64,000 nt of DNA from Desulfovibrionaceae bacterium (GTDB taxonomy: Bacteria; Desulfobacterota; Desulfovibrionia; Desulfovibrionales; Desulfovibrionaceae). Location of the stretch: positions 1 through 64,000 of the forward strand of contig JAQXLA010000017.1 of the NCBI GenBank assembly GCA_029011315.1, written 5' to 3'. This document shows positions 16,861 to 25,857 of the stretch, in pieces (the stretch's first letter is position 1; each line of letters begins with the position of its first letter). The position numbers were made by a program, and so were the translations under genes. The notes under the pieces were generated by a model. It saw only the letters and a list, made by a program, of their open reading frames with translations. It was not told where the DNA came from and did no database searches.

Positions 16861-18642
16861 ATGAACAGTACCGGAAAATCCGATATCCGCCATTCCGGCG
16901 AACCCGGCAGAAAAAATACCGGCAGAGATTCTGGCAAACGGCCCTTCCGTAACAACAGAGACAAATCAAGCAGACAGGAACGGGGCTCTTCTGCATCCCG
17001 CACCCCTATTGCAGAATTGAAAAATATCGATCGCGATATTCTGCGGCTCATCGTGCGCCGAGTCCGTCTGGCAGAAAACGTCGGCAATGTCTCAGCTCCT
17101 GAAATCGAGCGGGAACTGCGGGCATCCTGGGAAAAGCATGTCGCATCCATCAGCCGCGATCCACGTCTGGTTCACCGTTTCTTCGCACTTCTCCAGGAAC
17201 TGGAAATCAGCAGCGATGCAGACAGCTCTTTCGCCTTCAATCTGGCTCCGTCCGGAAAAATTGTTAAAATTTCCGCACCTCTTCCCGCAAACGATCGTCT
17301 CGCGCGGCTGAATCTCGCTCTTGCGGCTTCAACTGACAGATCGGCATTCGTTCCTGACGTTCCTCTCAGCGATGCGGTCATGCAGTGCCTGAAGGGCTTT
17401 GCCCAGGCAGGCATTCCCATGCACAGGGATGATGACGGCACTGTCACCGTCCGCAGCATGAACAGAAGATCCGGCGATGTCTTCGATCGCGTTGTGTATG
17501 TCGGATCGGATCCGCTGAATCTCTATCTGCAAATTTTCATTCTGGCAGGCCGTCTTTCCCGTGTAAAGATTATGGGCGAAAAAGATCTTCGCTTCCTGGA
17601 TCTGTCAGCACTGGAACAGTTTCTTCCATCTCTCGGATCCCGCCTGATGCCTGTCATTCCCGGACAAAAAGGCGTGCCCGTGCGTCTCGAAGCCTCAGCC
17701 ATGCTTCCGGATCAAATCATTCTTCCGGAAAATCTTTCTGAAGACATGATCCTTGCGCTGTGCGCCGCGCTTCCTTCATGGCATAAGACCTGCACGATCG
17801 ACATGTCCCGTCATCCGGACTGCTCAAAGCTCCTGCGTGAAGCAGAACAGCTTCTGAAAAATGCCGGGCAAAACGCATTTGCTGAAAATTCCGTACTGCG
17901 TTTCGCACCGGGAGCGGAACTGGTCTTTACAAACTGCGATTGCTGCGCCAATCCGGCCGCCTGCGCAACATTGCTTGCCATTCCCGCTTTCACCGGAGGG
18001 AAAACCGTGCTTTCTGGCGTCCGTTCAGAACACAATCTTGAAGAAATCGCTTCCCTTCTAAGGCAATGCGGCATTGTTCTGACTTTGCAGAATAATCAGT
18101 ATATTGCAGACTGCGACAGTCCCAGCCCTCAGAAAGCCCCTCTCGATCTGCACGATCTTTCCAGCAATCTTCTTCCTATTGGACTTGTTCTGGCTCTGCG
18201 CAGGCTACTGACCGATCCGGTGCCGATTCGCCTGCCTGAAAACGCCGATCGTGCGCTCATCAACGATTTTCTGACTCGTTTCGGCCTGGAGCTGAACGGA
18301 GATACACCAACTTCTGCTGAGACAAACTCCACACCATGGACAGCACCGTCTCCGGAATGGGCGCTTGCTCTTTCTCTTGGCGCGTTTCTGAAGCCGAATT
18401 TGAAATTGACCAATCCTGGCATCGTACAGGCTGTACTGCCCTGGTATTGGACACTGTACAATACGCTGCCCAATCCCAAACCTCTTCGGCCTGACATATC
18501 TTCCGACAGCACACAGCAGGAAAAGCCAAAACGGCGCCGAATTCTTGCGAAATACACTCCGGAATCTGAAATGCCGGATGAAATTGTCTATCCTGAAGAT
18601 GAAAAATTCCGCATTTCATTCCATAACCATAACCATCAATGA
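16861..18642 (+). CDS. Chorismate-mutase-like / EPSP-synthase-like fusion protein of unknown activity
   Basis: 593 residues. The first ~45 are basic and low complexity. Residues about 48-125 have the three-helix pattern of an AroQ chorismate mutase (IAELKNIDRDILRLIVRRVRL, then FFALLQELEIS). The remainder resembles the EPSP synthase fold: repeated segments, and a C-terminal TNPGIVQAVLPWYWTLYNTL that matches the closing EPSPS helix. The usual EPSPS signatures (GDKSxSHR, LGNAGT, SSQF) are absent or eroded, so catalysis is doubtful. It ends in a His/Asn tail. It is divergent from rpsL and not in an aromatic cluster. Read from the ATG at 16861; the ribosome site is weak. Confidence 0.5.
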   Translation: MNSTGKSDIRHSGEPGRKNTGRDSGKRPFRNNRDKSSRQERGSSASRTPIAELKNIDRDILRLIVRRVRLAENVGNVSAPEIERELRASWEKHVASISRDPRLVHRFFALLQELEISSDADSSFAFNLAPSGKIVKISAPLPANDRLARLNLALAASTDRSAFVPDVPLSDAVMQCLKGFAQAGIPMHRDDDGTVTVRSMNRRSGDVFDRVVYVGSDPLNLYLQIFILAGRLSRVKIMGEKDLRFLDLSALEQFLPSLGSRLMPVIPGQKGVPVRLEASAMLPDQIILPENLSEDMILALCAALPSWHKTCTIDMSRHPDCSKLLREAEQLLKNAGQNAFAENSVLRFAPGAELVFTNCDCCANPAACATLLAIPAFTGGKTVLSGVRSEHNLEEIASLLRQCGIVLTLQNNQYIADCDSPSPQKAPLDLHDLSSNLLPIGLVLALRRLLTDPVPIRLPENADRALINDFLTRFGLELNGDTPTSAETNSTPWTAPSPEWALALSLGAFLKPNLKLTNPGIVQAVLPWYWTLYNTLPNPKPLRPDISSDSTQQEKPKRRRILAKYTPESEMPDEIVYPEDEKFRISFHNHNHQ

Positions 18643-18682
18643 AAAAACAGCCTGCCCGGCGCACAGCACACTGCTGCAAGAC

Positions 18683-18745
18683 AGAGCCGAACCTGTTCCC
18701 TCTGGCATGAAAGTCATCATGCTGATTGAGCATTGGTTCGGCTCT
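18683..18745. repeat. Inverted repeat between convergent genes, possible bidirectional terminator
   Basis: AGAGCCGAACC at 18683-18693 and its exact complement GGTTCGGCTCT at 18735-18745 enclose a 41-base loop that holds a smaller CATGA / TCATG dyad. No T run follows on either side. Confidence 0.4.
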
Positions 18746-18753
18746 TCCGTGCA

Positions 18754-20223
18754 TTAATTGGAATCCGTTCTTCCGTAATCATCCGAAAAACGCTCAATAT
18801 CGTCTTCCCCCAGATAATCGCCGGACTGCACTTCAATAATAATCAGAGGATTCGGCCCGGGATTTCTCAGGCGGTGTCGGGTTTCCGGCGGAATATAGGT
18901 CGACTGATTGGCATGAAAGAAGCCCGATTCACTGCCGTTTATCACTTCCGCAGTTCCTTCAACAACGATCCAGTGTTCTGAACGATGATGATGCAGCTGC
19001 AGAGAAATCTGACGTCCCGGAGCTACAGTGATGCGCTTTACCTGAAAACGGTCTCCGACGGCCAATCTTTCATAGCTGCCCCAGGGACGAAAAACCTGAG
19101 AACTGATGACGGCCTCATCCCTGTTTGCGGACTTCAATGCCGCAACAATTTCCCGAACTCTCTGGGACGCATCTCTTCTGGAGACGAGAACGGCATCTCT
19201 GGTTTCCACTATCGCCAGATTGGAGACATCCAACGCGGCAACCAGACGATCCGAGCTACGCACATAGCATCCGGACGTGCCGATGCACAGCGCATCGCCT
19301 TCTCTGACATTGCCATCAGCATCTTTTTGTGCAAGACGGTAAAAAGCCTCCCATGTGCCAAGATCGCTCCATGAAGCCGACATAGAGCAGACAGCTGCGC
19401 GTTTCGTATGCTCCATCACGGCATAGTCTATGGAAAGACTGGGAGAAGACAAAAAAGCCTCCCGATCCGGAAAGACAAAACCGTACCGGGTATTTCTTCC
19501 GCCCCAGGCATTGTAAGCTGCATGAAAAATGTCGGGAGCAAAGGTTTTCAGCTCCTCAAGGTATACATCAGCCCGAACCAGAAAGATTCCGCTGTTCCAG
19601 AAGCAGCTTCCGGCCTGCAGCATGGCAACCGCCGCTTTTTCATCAGGTTTTTCTACAAATCGATCCACTTCATACGCCGAATCTCCAAGATGCCGGCCGC
19701 GGACAATGTATCCATATCCTGTTTCAGGGCTTGACGGATCAATACCAAACGTAACAATCCGACCGGAAAACGCAATGGAGAGCGCACTGCGGACGGAAGA
19801 TGCAAAGGCACATATGGCATCGATGCCATGATCGGACGGCATTATCAGAAGCACGGGATTTTGAGAACGATGCCGATCTGCTGCAGCCAGAGCAGCCAAA
19901 GCCGCAGCCATGGCCGTATTTTTTGCCACCGGCTCAAGGATAACATCTGCATTCGCACCGGACGCACACAGCGCATCGGCAGCATAAAAACGCTGTGTTT
20001 CGTTACAGACAATAACAGGATCCGCTGCACCTTCCACTGCTGCCGCACGGGCAAGCGTATCCGCAAAAAGCGTTCTGCCCGCTCCGAGATCCATAAACTG
20101 CTTCGGATATAGCTCCCGGGAAAGCGGCCAAAGCCTCGTGCCACTTCCTCCGCACAGGATGACAGGAACAGGAATAAACGATGAGGTTGACATAGATGCC
20201 TCACTCGAAGAAGCAACCGGCAT
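18754..20223 (-). CDS. manC: Mannose-1-phosphate guanylyltransferase / mannose-6-phosphate isomerase
   Basis: Bifunctional type II enzyme making GDP-mannose for surface polysaccharide or lipopolysaccharide. The N-terminal nucleotidyltransferase has VILCGGSGTRLWPLSRELYP and the FVEKPD motif. The C-terminal cupin isomerase has GRQISLQLHHHRSEHW and GTAEV. I chose the ATG at 20223 (489 residues) because GAAGGGA stands five bases ahead. ATGs at 20283 and 20193 are alternatives. The gene stands alone on the minus strand, convergent with the fusion protein gene and divergent from the orphan gene at 20472. Confidence 0.92.
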   Translation of the reverse strand: MPVASSSEASMSTSSFIPVPVILCGGSGTRLWPLSRELYPKQFMDLGAGRTLFADTLARAAAVEGAADPVIVCNETQRFYAADALCASGANADVILEPVAKNTAMAAALAALAAADRHRSQNPVLLIMPSDHGIDAICAFASSVRSALSIAFSGRIVTFGIDPSSPETGYGYIVRGRHLGDSAYEVDRFVEKPDEKAAVAMLQAGSCFWNSGIFLVRADVYLEELKTFAPDIFHAAYNAWGGRNTRYGFVFPDREAFLSSPSLSIDYAVMEHTKRAAVCSMSASWSDLGTWEAFYRLAQKDADGNVREGDALCIGTSGCYVRSSDRLVAALDVSNLAIVETRDAVLVSRRDASQRVREIVAALKSANRDEAVISSQVFRPWGSYERLAVGDRFQVKRITVAPGRQISLQLHHHRSEHWIVVEGTAEVINGSESGFFHANQSTYIPPETRHRLRNPGPNPLIIIEVQSGDYLGEDDIERFSDDYGRTDSN

Positions 20224-20471
20224 ACAGTTCCCTTCTTCCCAGAGAAGAATATTTTTTGCGTACTTTTCAATATTGTTTGACACTGCTGAAAAAAAAACGC
20301 TACAAACTGCACTACTAGCACGCTTTGCAGCTATGCAGAATATTGTGTATGTGTAGACTTTTTCCCCTTACCTGGTCAAGACACACCTGAAAGAGCATTT
20401 TCCAACGTCTGCCGGCATCAGGGAAATCTGCGAAAGGCATAAGAATTTTTTAATCAAAGGATTCCTGTTTT

Positions 20472-21269
20472 ATGGAGATTCCGGCTTTTTTTGAACCGTA
20501 TCGCATTCCAGATTCATTCGTTGCCGAAGCCTATGAGTCCTCGCTGCCGCAGGATAGAGCCTTTATCAAAACGACCTTTTCTCTCGTTGACGCCATATAC
20601 GGACGCCGCCCGTTCATGCGTGAAGAACGCATTCTGAACCCTTCCTCAGGCATTGACTATACAATACGCCGAAAAGCAGTTGACTGGGTTCTGATTCTGG
20701 CAGCATCGCCCTTCAACGCGCCTGTCCGTCTTGCATCAGCTGCCATGAACGCCTGTGTCGCCGGCATCGATTCCATTTTTGCCGTATGGGAAGGAGAGCT
20801 TCAGGACATTCCGTCCGATGTCCTTACGACGTTTGATCTCCTTGGTCTTGAAAACCTGTACGCTGCAAATGCAGACATGTGCCGCAAGCTTCTGAGAAAA
20901 ATGCAGGCTTCCAAGACATCAGGACGCATTCTTTTCTTCGGGAAACCTCAATGCGCCGACCAGATGATTGGCAATCGCTCGCCTTTGATCAGAACATGGA
21001 AAGATGTCAATGCCCCGTATTTCCTTTCATCCGGGGAAAAGCCTGCTGCTTCGATGTGCGAAGCTGTTCTGCAAAGTCACCCCGATGCGCGGTTTGAGTC
21101 TGTTGAGGGCGAGCCTGATGCGGCTCTGGGGTTGCCTCAGGACGCAGAATTCCATGATGTGCCACTGTATCTTGGCGACGGGCTGGAACGGGTCTGGTTT
21201 CCTCCGGATCTGACGCCTGACTTTTTCTTCAACGTATCCATGATCGTCAGTCAGCATCAGCCCCAATAG
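20472..21269 (+). CDS. Uncharacterised 265-residue protein
   Basis: Not recognised. A soluble, mixed alpha/beta protein without signal peptide or membrane segment. The middle (about 75-140: LAASPFNAPVRLASAAMNAC then VAGIDSIFAVWEGE) has a faint resemblance to the substrate region of histidinol dehydrogenases, but the sequence is far too short for one and lacks its zinc ligands. It begins 248 bases after the manC start on the opposite strand. TTGACA at 20277-20282 with TACAAA 18 bases on could be its promoter. It precedes the second EF-G by 35 bases and probably shares its transcript. Confidence 0.7.
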   Translation: MEIPAFFEPYRIPDSFVAEAYESSLPQDRAFIKTTFSLVDAIYGRRPFMREERILNPSSGIDYTIRRKAVDWVLILAASPFNAPVRLASAAMNACVAGIDSIFAVWEGELQDIPSDVLTTFDLLGLENLYAANADMCRKLLRKMQASKTSGRILFFGKPQCADQMIGNRSPLIRTWKDVNAPYFLSSGEKPAASMCEAVLQSHPDARFESVEGEPDAALGLPQDAEFHDVPLYLGDGLERVWFPPDLTPDFFFNVSMIVSQHQPQ

Positions 21270-21304
21270 CACAGCGGGTTCCTGTTTCTGAGGGAGAAAG
21301 CCCT

Positions 21305-23314
21305 ATGCAATCACGGCGAAATATCGGTATTATCGCGCATATTGATGCCGGAAAGACTACACTTTCCGAACGCATTCTTTTTTATACAAAGAAAATTCAC
21401 CGCATGGGAGAAGTTCACGACGGAACTGCAACCATGGACTTTCTTCCGGAAGAACAGGAACGCGGCATCACCATTGCCTCGGCCTGTACATCCTGTACAT
21501 GGAACGACTCTCTGTTCAATCTCATTGACACCCCCGGCCATGTCGACTTCACCATTGAAGTTGAACGATCTCTGCGTATCCTGGATGGCGCAGTAGGCGT
21601 GTTCTGCGCAGTAGGCGGCGTCGAACCGCAAACGGAAACCGTCTGGAGACAATCCGAAAAATTTCATGTGCCGAAGCTGGCGTTTGTCAATAAGGAAGAC
21701 CGGATCGGCGCAAATTTTGCCGAAGTTTTTCAAAATATCGAAACAAGACTTAACGCTCTGCCCGTTCCTGTAACAATTCCTCTCGGAGAAGGTGACGACT
21801 TCCGTGGCATCCTCGATGTCCTTCGGATAAAGACGCTTATCTTCAATCCAGAAGACGAGGGGAGAACCTGGACTGAACAAGAACCTTCCCCCACAGAAGC
21901 TGAGCAGATTTACCCCTGGAGAGAACGCCTGCTGGAACGTCTTGCCGAACAGGACGAAATCTTTATTGATCAATATCTCAGCGGAAATTTCATAGAAGAA
22001 GATATTCGTACAGCCTTAAGAAGAGCAACCTGCTCACGCCGACTGACTCCTGTTTTCTGCGGATCGGCTCTGAAAAATATTGGAATACAGCCTCTTCTCA
22101 ATGGAATAGAAGACTTTCTTCCTTCTCCCGAAGATTGCTCTGAAGTTGAAGCACATGCCAAAAATGAAACCCCAGTGCGTATTTTCTGCAGAAGCGACGA
22201 TCCGGCCATGGGGCTCATTTTCAAAATTCTCATAGAAGACGGGCAAAAGCTGGCTTTTATGCGGCTTTATGCCGGATCTTTAAGCGAGGGACAGCTTTGC
22301 TGGAATGCTTCTGAACACTGCAGCGAGCGCATTACTCGGCTTTTCCGCATGCATGCCGATCGCCGTGAACCCCTGAAAACGGCTTCGGCCGGCGATATCG
22401 TCGCCGTCATCGGCTTTAAAAAGGCTAAAACAGGAGATACTATCGCAGATCAGGAAACGGACTGTCTTTTGGAAACAATTTCCGGAGACGCTCCGGTCAT
22501 TTCACTGGCACTGGAGCCGAGAAATGCCGATGAGGGAAAAATTCTGGATGAGGCACTCAAGCGCTTTGCCGATGAAGACCCGACTTTTACGATTTCCGAG
22601 GATGAAGGATCCGGCCATCGCATTATTTCCGGCATGGGTGAACTGCATCTCGATGTCATTCTGGAGCGTATCCGCAGAGAGTACCACATCAGCCCTCGAT
22701 GCGGACTGCCGCAGGTCATCCGCCGTGAAACTCCGTGCATATCGGTCTCTGAACATACAGTTTTTGAAAAGGAATTGGGGAAGGAACAGCATATCGGCGA
22801 AATCGTTCTGACTGTCAGCCCTGCGCAGCGAGGAAGCGGCAATGCCGTTTCCTTCAGTCCGGATCTTCACAATCTGCCCTCCGCCCTTCAGGAAGCTGTT
22901 TTGCAGGGAATAGAGAACGCCCTGCAATGCGGTCCGGTGACAGGCTATCCTCTTCAGGATACGCAGGTCATCGTTACCGATCTGCCTCTTCGATCTGGAG
23001 GCACACCCGTCGGCTACCATATGGCTGCCGGCACTGCAGTACGATCCGCCCTGCAGAAGGCCGGAACCCGCACGCTTGAACCGATCATGCTTGTAGAAAT
23101 CAATGTTCCGGAAAATGCTATGGGAGCTGCCATCAGTCTGTTTGGAAGCCGGGGCGGAAAAGTGGAAAATATTGTTGATCGATCCGGGCTGAAAGCTGTC
23201 GTGGGGCTGGCACCGCTCAGCACTCTTTTCGGATTTTCCACGGATCTTCGATCGGCCACGCAGGGACGCGCCGGACTGAGCCTTCGTTTTCAGCGATTCG
23301 ATGCTTTAGAATAG
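21305..23314 (+). CDS. fusA2: Second elongation factor G (EF-G paralogue)
   Basis: 669 residues, all five EF-G domains. G1 is [16 protein letters not shown]3 [16 protein letters not shown], and G4 is NKEDRIGANF instead of the usual NKMDR. Conserved blocks GSALKNIGIQPLLNGI, GMGELHLDVILERI and GRAGLSLRFQRFD show an intact protein. Identity with the str-operon EF-G is clearly partial, with many changes and deletions in domains II and IV, so it is an old paralogue and not a recent copy. In other bacteria a second EF-G may act mainly in ribosome recycling or stress. Which applies here is unknown. Its last 25 bases overlap tilS on the other strand. Confidence 0.93.
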   Translation: MQSRRNIGIIAHIDAGKTTLSERILFYTKKIHRMGEVHDGTATMDFLPEEQERGITIASACTSCTWNDSLFNLIDTPGHVDFTIEVERSLRILDGAVGVFCAVGGVEPQTETVWRQSEKFHVPKLAFVNKEDRIGANFAEVFQNIETRLNALPVPVTIPLGEGDDFRGILDVLRIKTLIFNPEDEGRTWTEQEPSPTEAEQIYPWRERLLERLAEQDEIFIDQYLSGNFIEEDIRTALRRATCSRRLTPVFCGSALKNIGIQPLLNGIEDFLPSPEDCSEVEAHAKNETPVRIFCRSDDPAMGLIFKILIEDGQKLAFMRLYAGSLSEGQLCWNASEHCSERITRLFRMHADRREPLKTASAGDIVAVIGFKKAKTGDTIADQETDCLLETISGDAPVISLALEPRNADEGKILDEALKRFADEDPTFTISEDEGSGHRIISGMGELHLDVILERIRREYHISPRCGLPQVIRRETPCISVSEHTVFEKELGKEQHIGEIVLTVSPAQRGSGNAVSFSPDLHNLPSALQEAVLQGIENALQCGPVTGYPLQDTQVIVTDLPLRSGGTPVGYHMAAGTAVRSALQKAGTRTLEPIMLVEINVPENAMGAAISLFGSRGGKVENIVDRSGLKAVVGLAPLSTLFGFSTDLRSATQGRAGLSLRFQRFDALE

Positions 23315-24372
23315 CCGCGTTTTCGTGGTTTATTCCTCAATCCTGTCACTTCGATGACATCCTGTTCTGCACCGACCCTCAGTCCATCACGACGTGCAAT
23401 CAGCGCAATGCCTCCGGGGAAACGTCGTATGACTGTTTTTCCGGAACAGCAAGCCAAATCCATGGAAAAAAGCGTATCGGCATTGATGCTGCACCCAAAA
23501 CGGCTCAGCAGACTATGATAAAGCCGCAGCCGAACCGCCTTCGGCAGATGAATCCAATGCTCCCGGCTCAAAAACAGCATACTCTGATCCGAACAAATTT
23601 TTGCTTCAGCATCGCGCAGCAGATGCTGCCAGTAGGATCTGTCCTCTTCAGCAAGGCGATGCAATTTGCGGATACCTGAAGCAAAGGACGGATTTTCTTT
23701 GGCAATCAAGGGAATCAATCCGTGCCGAATACGATTGCGTAGACAGAATGGCTCACTGTTGCTTGCATCTTCAATCCAGGAAAATCCAAGAAGCCGGAGA
23801 AAACGGCGCAGCTCATCCTTGCGGAGCGCAAGAAGAGGACGGATAATCCGGCGTTCCCAGTCCAGAGACGCCATTCCTCCCAGTGCCGGCCAGCCAGATC
23901 CCCGAATCAGACGCATCAGAACGTCTTCGCACAAATCATCCAAATGATGTCCGAACGCAATCCATGCGCAGCTGTATTGACGACGTACTTTTTCCAGAAA
24001 TGCATAGCGGACATCTCTGCCGGCTTCTTCCAGACCGATTTTCCGATCAGCGGCAATCAGACGGACATCGGCCTGATCTGATGCGAAAAAGGCACCGATA
24101 TCTGCCGCAAATGCCTTCGCTTCCAGAGCTTCCGATCCGCTCTCTGGGCGAAGCTGATGATCAAGATAAGCCAAAACAACCGGCACGCCGATCTCGTGCA
24201 GAATGACAGCGAGAGCCTTGGAATCCGATCCTCCGGAATAGGCGACGACTACGGAATCCCCGTTAAAGAATTCCGGTCCGGGATACTTCAGAAGCTTTTT
24301 CCGGATCCGAAGGCAGACAGCCGCACAAAAAGGCGGCAAACGCCGCGTCAATTCGTAATGCCGTGACGCCAC
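23290..24372 (-). CDS. tilS: tRNA(Ile)-lysidine synthetase
   Basis: N-type ATP pyrophosphatase that converts the wobble cytidine of tRNA(Ile2) to lysidine so that AUA is read as Ile. 360 residues. The PP-loop SGGSDSKALAV is at about 46-56. AFGHHLDDLCEDVLMRLIRGSG holds the family's conserved substrate segment, and RNRIRHGLIPLI is the tRNA-side motif. The C-terminal domain is short. The start overlaps coaX by 25 bases and the end overlaps fusA2 by 25 bases, an unusually tight fit. Confidence 0.93.
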   Translation of the reverse strand: MASRHYELTRRLPPFCAAVCLRIRKKLLKYPGPEFFNGDSVVVAYSGGSDSKALAVILHEIGVPVVLAYLDHQLRPESGSEALEAKAFAADIGAFFASDQADVRLIAADRKIGLEEAGRDVRYAFLEKVRRQYSCAWIAFGHHLDDLCEDVLMRLIRGSGWPALGGMASLDWERRIIRPLLALRKDELRRFLRLLGFSWIEDASNSEPFCLRNRIRHGLIPLIAKENPSFASGIRKLHRLAEEDRSYWQHLLRDAEAKICSDQSMLFLSREHWIHLPKAVRLRLYHSLLSRFGCSINADTLFSMDLACCSGKTVIRRFPGGIALIARRDGLRVGAEQDVIEVTGLRNKPRKRGYSKASNR

Positions 24373-25130
24373 AGGAGGTGCAGTCCTTCAAGAATCAAAT
24401 CGGCATGCACTGCATCAACGCAGTGCAGAACTCCAGAGAGTTCCTGGGCAAAGCCTCCCGTAATTACCGTAGCGACATCTCCTTCAAGAGAGTCCTTCAA
24501 TCTGGCAAGAAGCCCCTCTGTCATGGATGCAAAGCCAAACAGGAAACCATGATTCAAACTCGTTACCGTATCGCGACCAACTATCGGCGTATGATTGTTG
24601 GGAATCAGCGCAATTTTCGGAAGCTGCGCCGTCCTGACGGAAAGAGCTGAAAGCGAGGACATAATGCCCGGACAAATCAATCCGCCCAGATATCTATCAT
24701 CTGTTACGCAGTCAAACGTCGTCGCCGTCCCGTAATCCACGGAAATCACAGAACGGGAATCAGGAAAAAGATGCCGCGCGGCGTATGCCGCAACCAGACG
24801 ATCCGCCCCGACCTCGGCAGGATGCGCATAACCGTTTATCAGTGGCACCGATAAATCAAGATGGGCGAAGCGGGCTTCCACCTGAAAATAACGCCGACAG
24901 GCTTGCTTCACGATGGGATTCATGGCCGGAACTACAGAACTGACAAGAACCGCTCTGACTTTTTTCTCTGCCAATTCCGCATGTTGCAGAAACGACGTCA
25001 TCTGCAAACCGAGGCAATCGCTTCCCTGCCGGATATCCGTCGGCATGACATATGAAGTCAAGATAGTCTGCTGATCGGCAATGCCGATTTTAACAGACGT
25101 ATTACCAATATCGAGAAGCAGAATAATCAT
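24348..25130 (-). CDS. coaX: Type III pantothenate kinase
   Basis: ASKHA-fold kinase that phosphorylates pantothenate, the first committed step to coenzyme A. It is not feedback-inhibited by CoA and needs a monovalent cation. 260 residues. DIGNTSVKIG (7-16) is the phosphate-1 loop, GADR (108-111) the pantothenate site and DYGTATTFD (about 131-139) the phosphate-2 segment; ITGGFAQEL binds adenosine. It is upstream of and overlaps tilS. It links with the pantothenate genes at 56113-58360. Confidence 0.95.
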   Translation of the reverse strand: MIILLLDIGNTSVKIGIADQQTILTSYVMPTDIRQGSDCLGLQMTSFLQHAELAEKKVRAVLVSSVVPAMNPIVKQACRRYFQVEARFAHLDLSVPLINGYAHPAEVGADRLVAAYAARHLFPDSRSVISVDYGTATTFDCVTDDRYLGGLICPGIMSSLSALSVRTAQLPKIALIPNNHTPIVGRDTVTSLNHGFLFGFASMTEGLLARLKDSLEGDVATVITGGFAQELSGVLHCVDAVHADLILEGLHLLWRHGITN

Positions 25131-25267
25131 GTCCGTCTCCGCAGGGATACAAAATCGTTCAGCACACTGACAGGTTGAAGAGGCGCAGTCGAAACCCGAT
25201 CTAAAAAATTCCTTGTGCGTCGTAATGGGTTAGAGTAAAAAGTTTTTTTTAAAACATCAAGGAGAGT

Positions 25268-25750
25268 ATGTCTTTGCCATCCACTGTGGAAATTCACATC
25301 CGTTATCTGCGCGATGCAAAGCAACGCTATGGCTCTCGGGGGCTGCATTATGCAACCCCGCATTCCGCCGGTCTGGACATCCGCTTCTGCCCGCTTCCCG
25401 AAGAAGAGGACAGTGTGACGATTTTTCCTGGATCCCGCGCAGCACTTCATTCAGGAATCGCCGTTGCCCCATGCTCCGACGATACGGCAGGATTTCTCTT
25501 TTCCCGCAGCGGACTGGGGGCGATCAAAGGCCTGACCGTAGCCCAGGGAGTCGGTGTCATCGACCCGGACTACAGGGGAGAAATTATCGTCATGCTGCTG
25601 AATACCTCCGCAGAACCGGTTCAGATTAGAGCCGGAGAACGCATTGCCCAGATCGTTTTTCAGCCCGTACAACGAATTATTCCGGTAGAAACGACTGAAC
25701 TCGATGATACGGAGCGCGGCATGGGAGGGTTCGGACATACTGGAAAATAA
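25268..25750 (+). CDS. dut: dUTP diphosphatase
   Basis: Trimeric dUTPase that removes dUTP and supplies dUMP for thymidylate synthesis. 160 residues. The five motifs are visible: AGLDIR, FSRSGLG, GVIDPDYRGEI, GERIAQIVFQP and the C-terminal RGMGGFGHTGK. In the last, His stands where Ser is commonest. AAGGAGAG lies directly before the ATG. It is the first gene of a plus-strand series that continues with argD and STT3, and is divergent from coaX. Confidence 0.95.
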   Translation: MSLPSTVEIHIRYLRDAKQRYGSRGLHYATPHSAGLDIRFCPLPEEEDSVTIFPGSRAALHSGIAVAPCSDDTAGFLFSRSGLGAIKGLTVAQGVGVIDPDYRGEIIVMLLNTSAEPVQIRAGERIAQIVFQPVQRIIPVETTELDDTERGMGGFGHTGK

Positions 25751-25857
25751 CCGCCGCCCTGCGCTGTTTTTACAAAGCCATCAGGAGATATTCGTGGATC
25801 GTATGAAAACTCGAGGATTGGAAAACTGACATGGCGGTTTTCGGAGGATCAACTATC

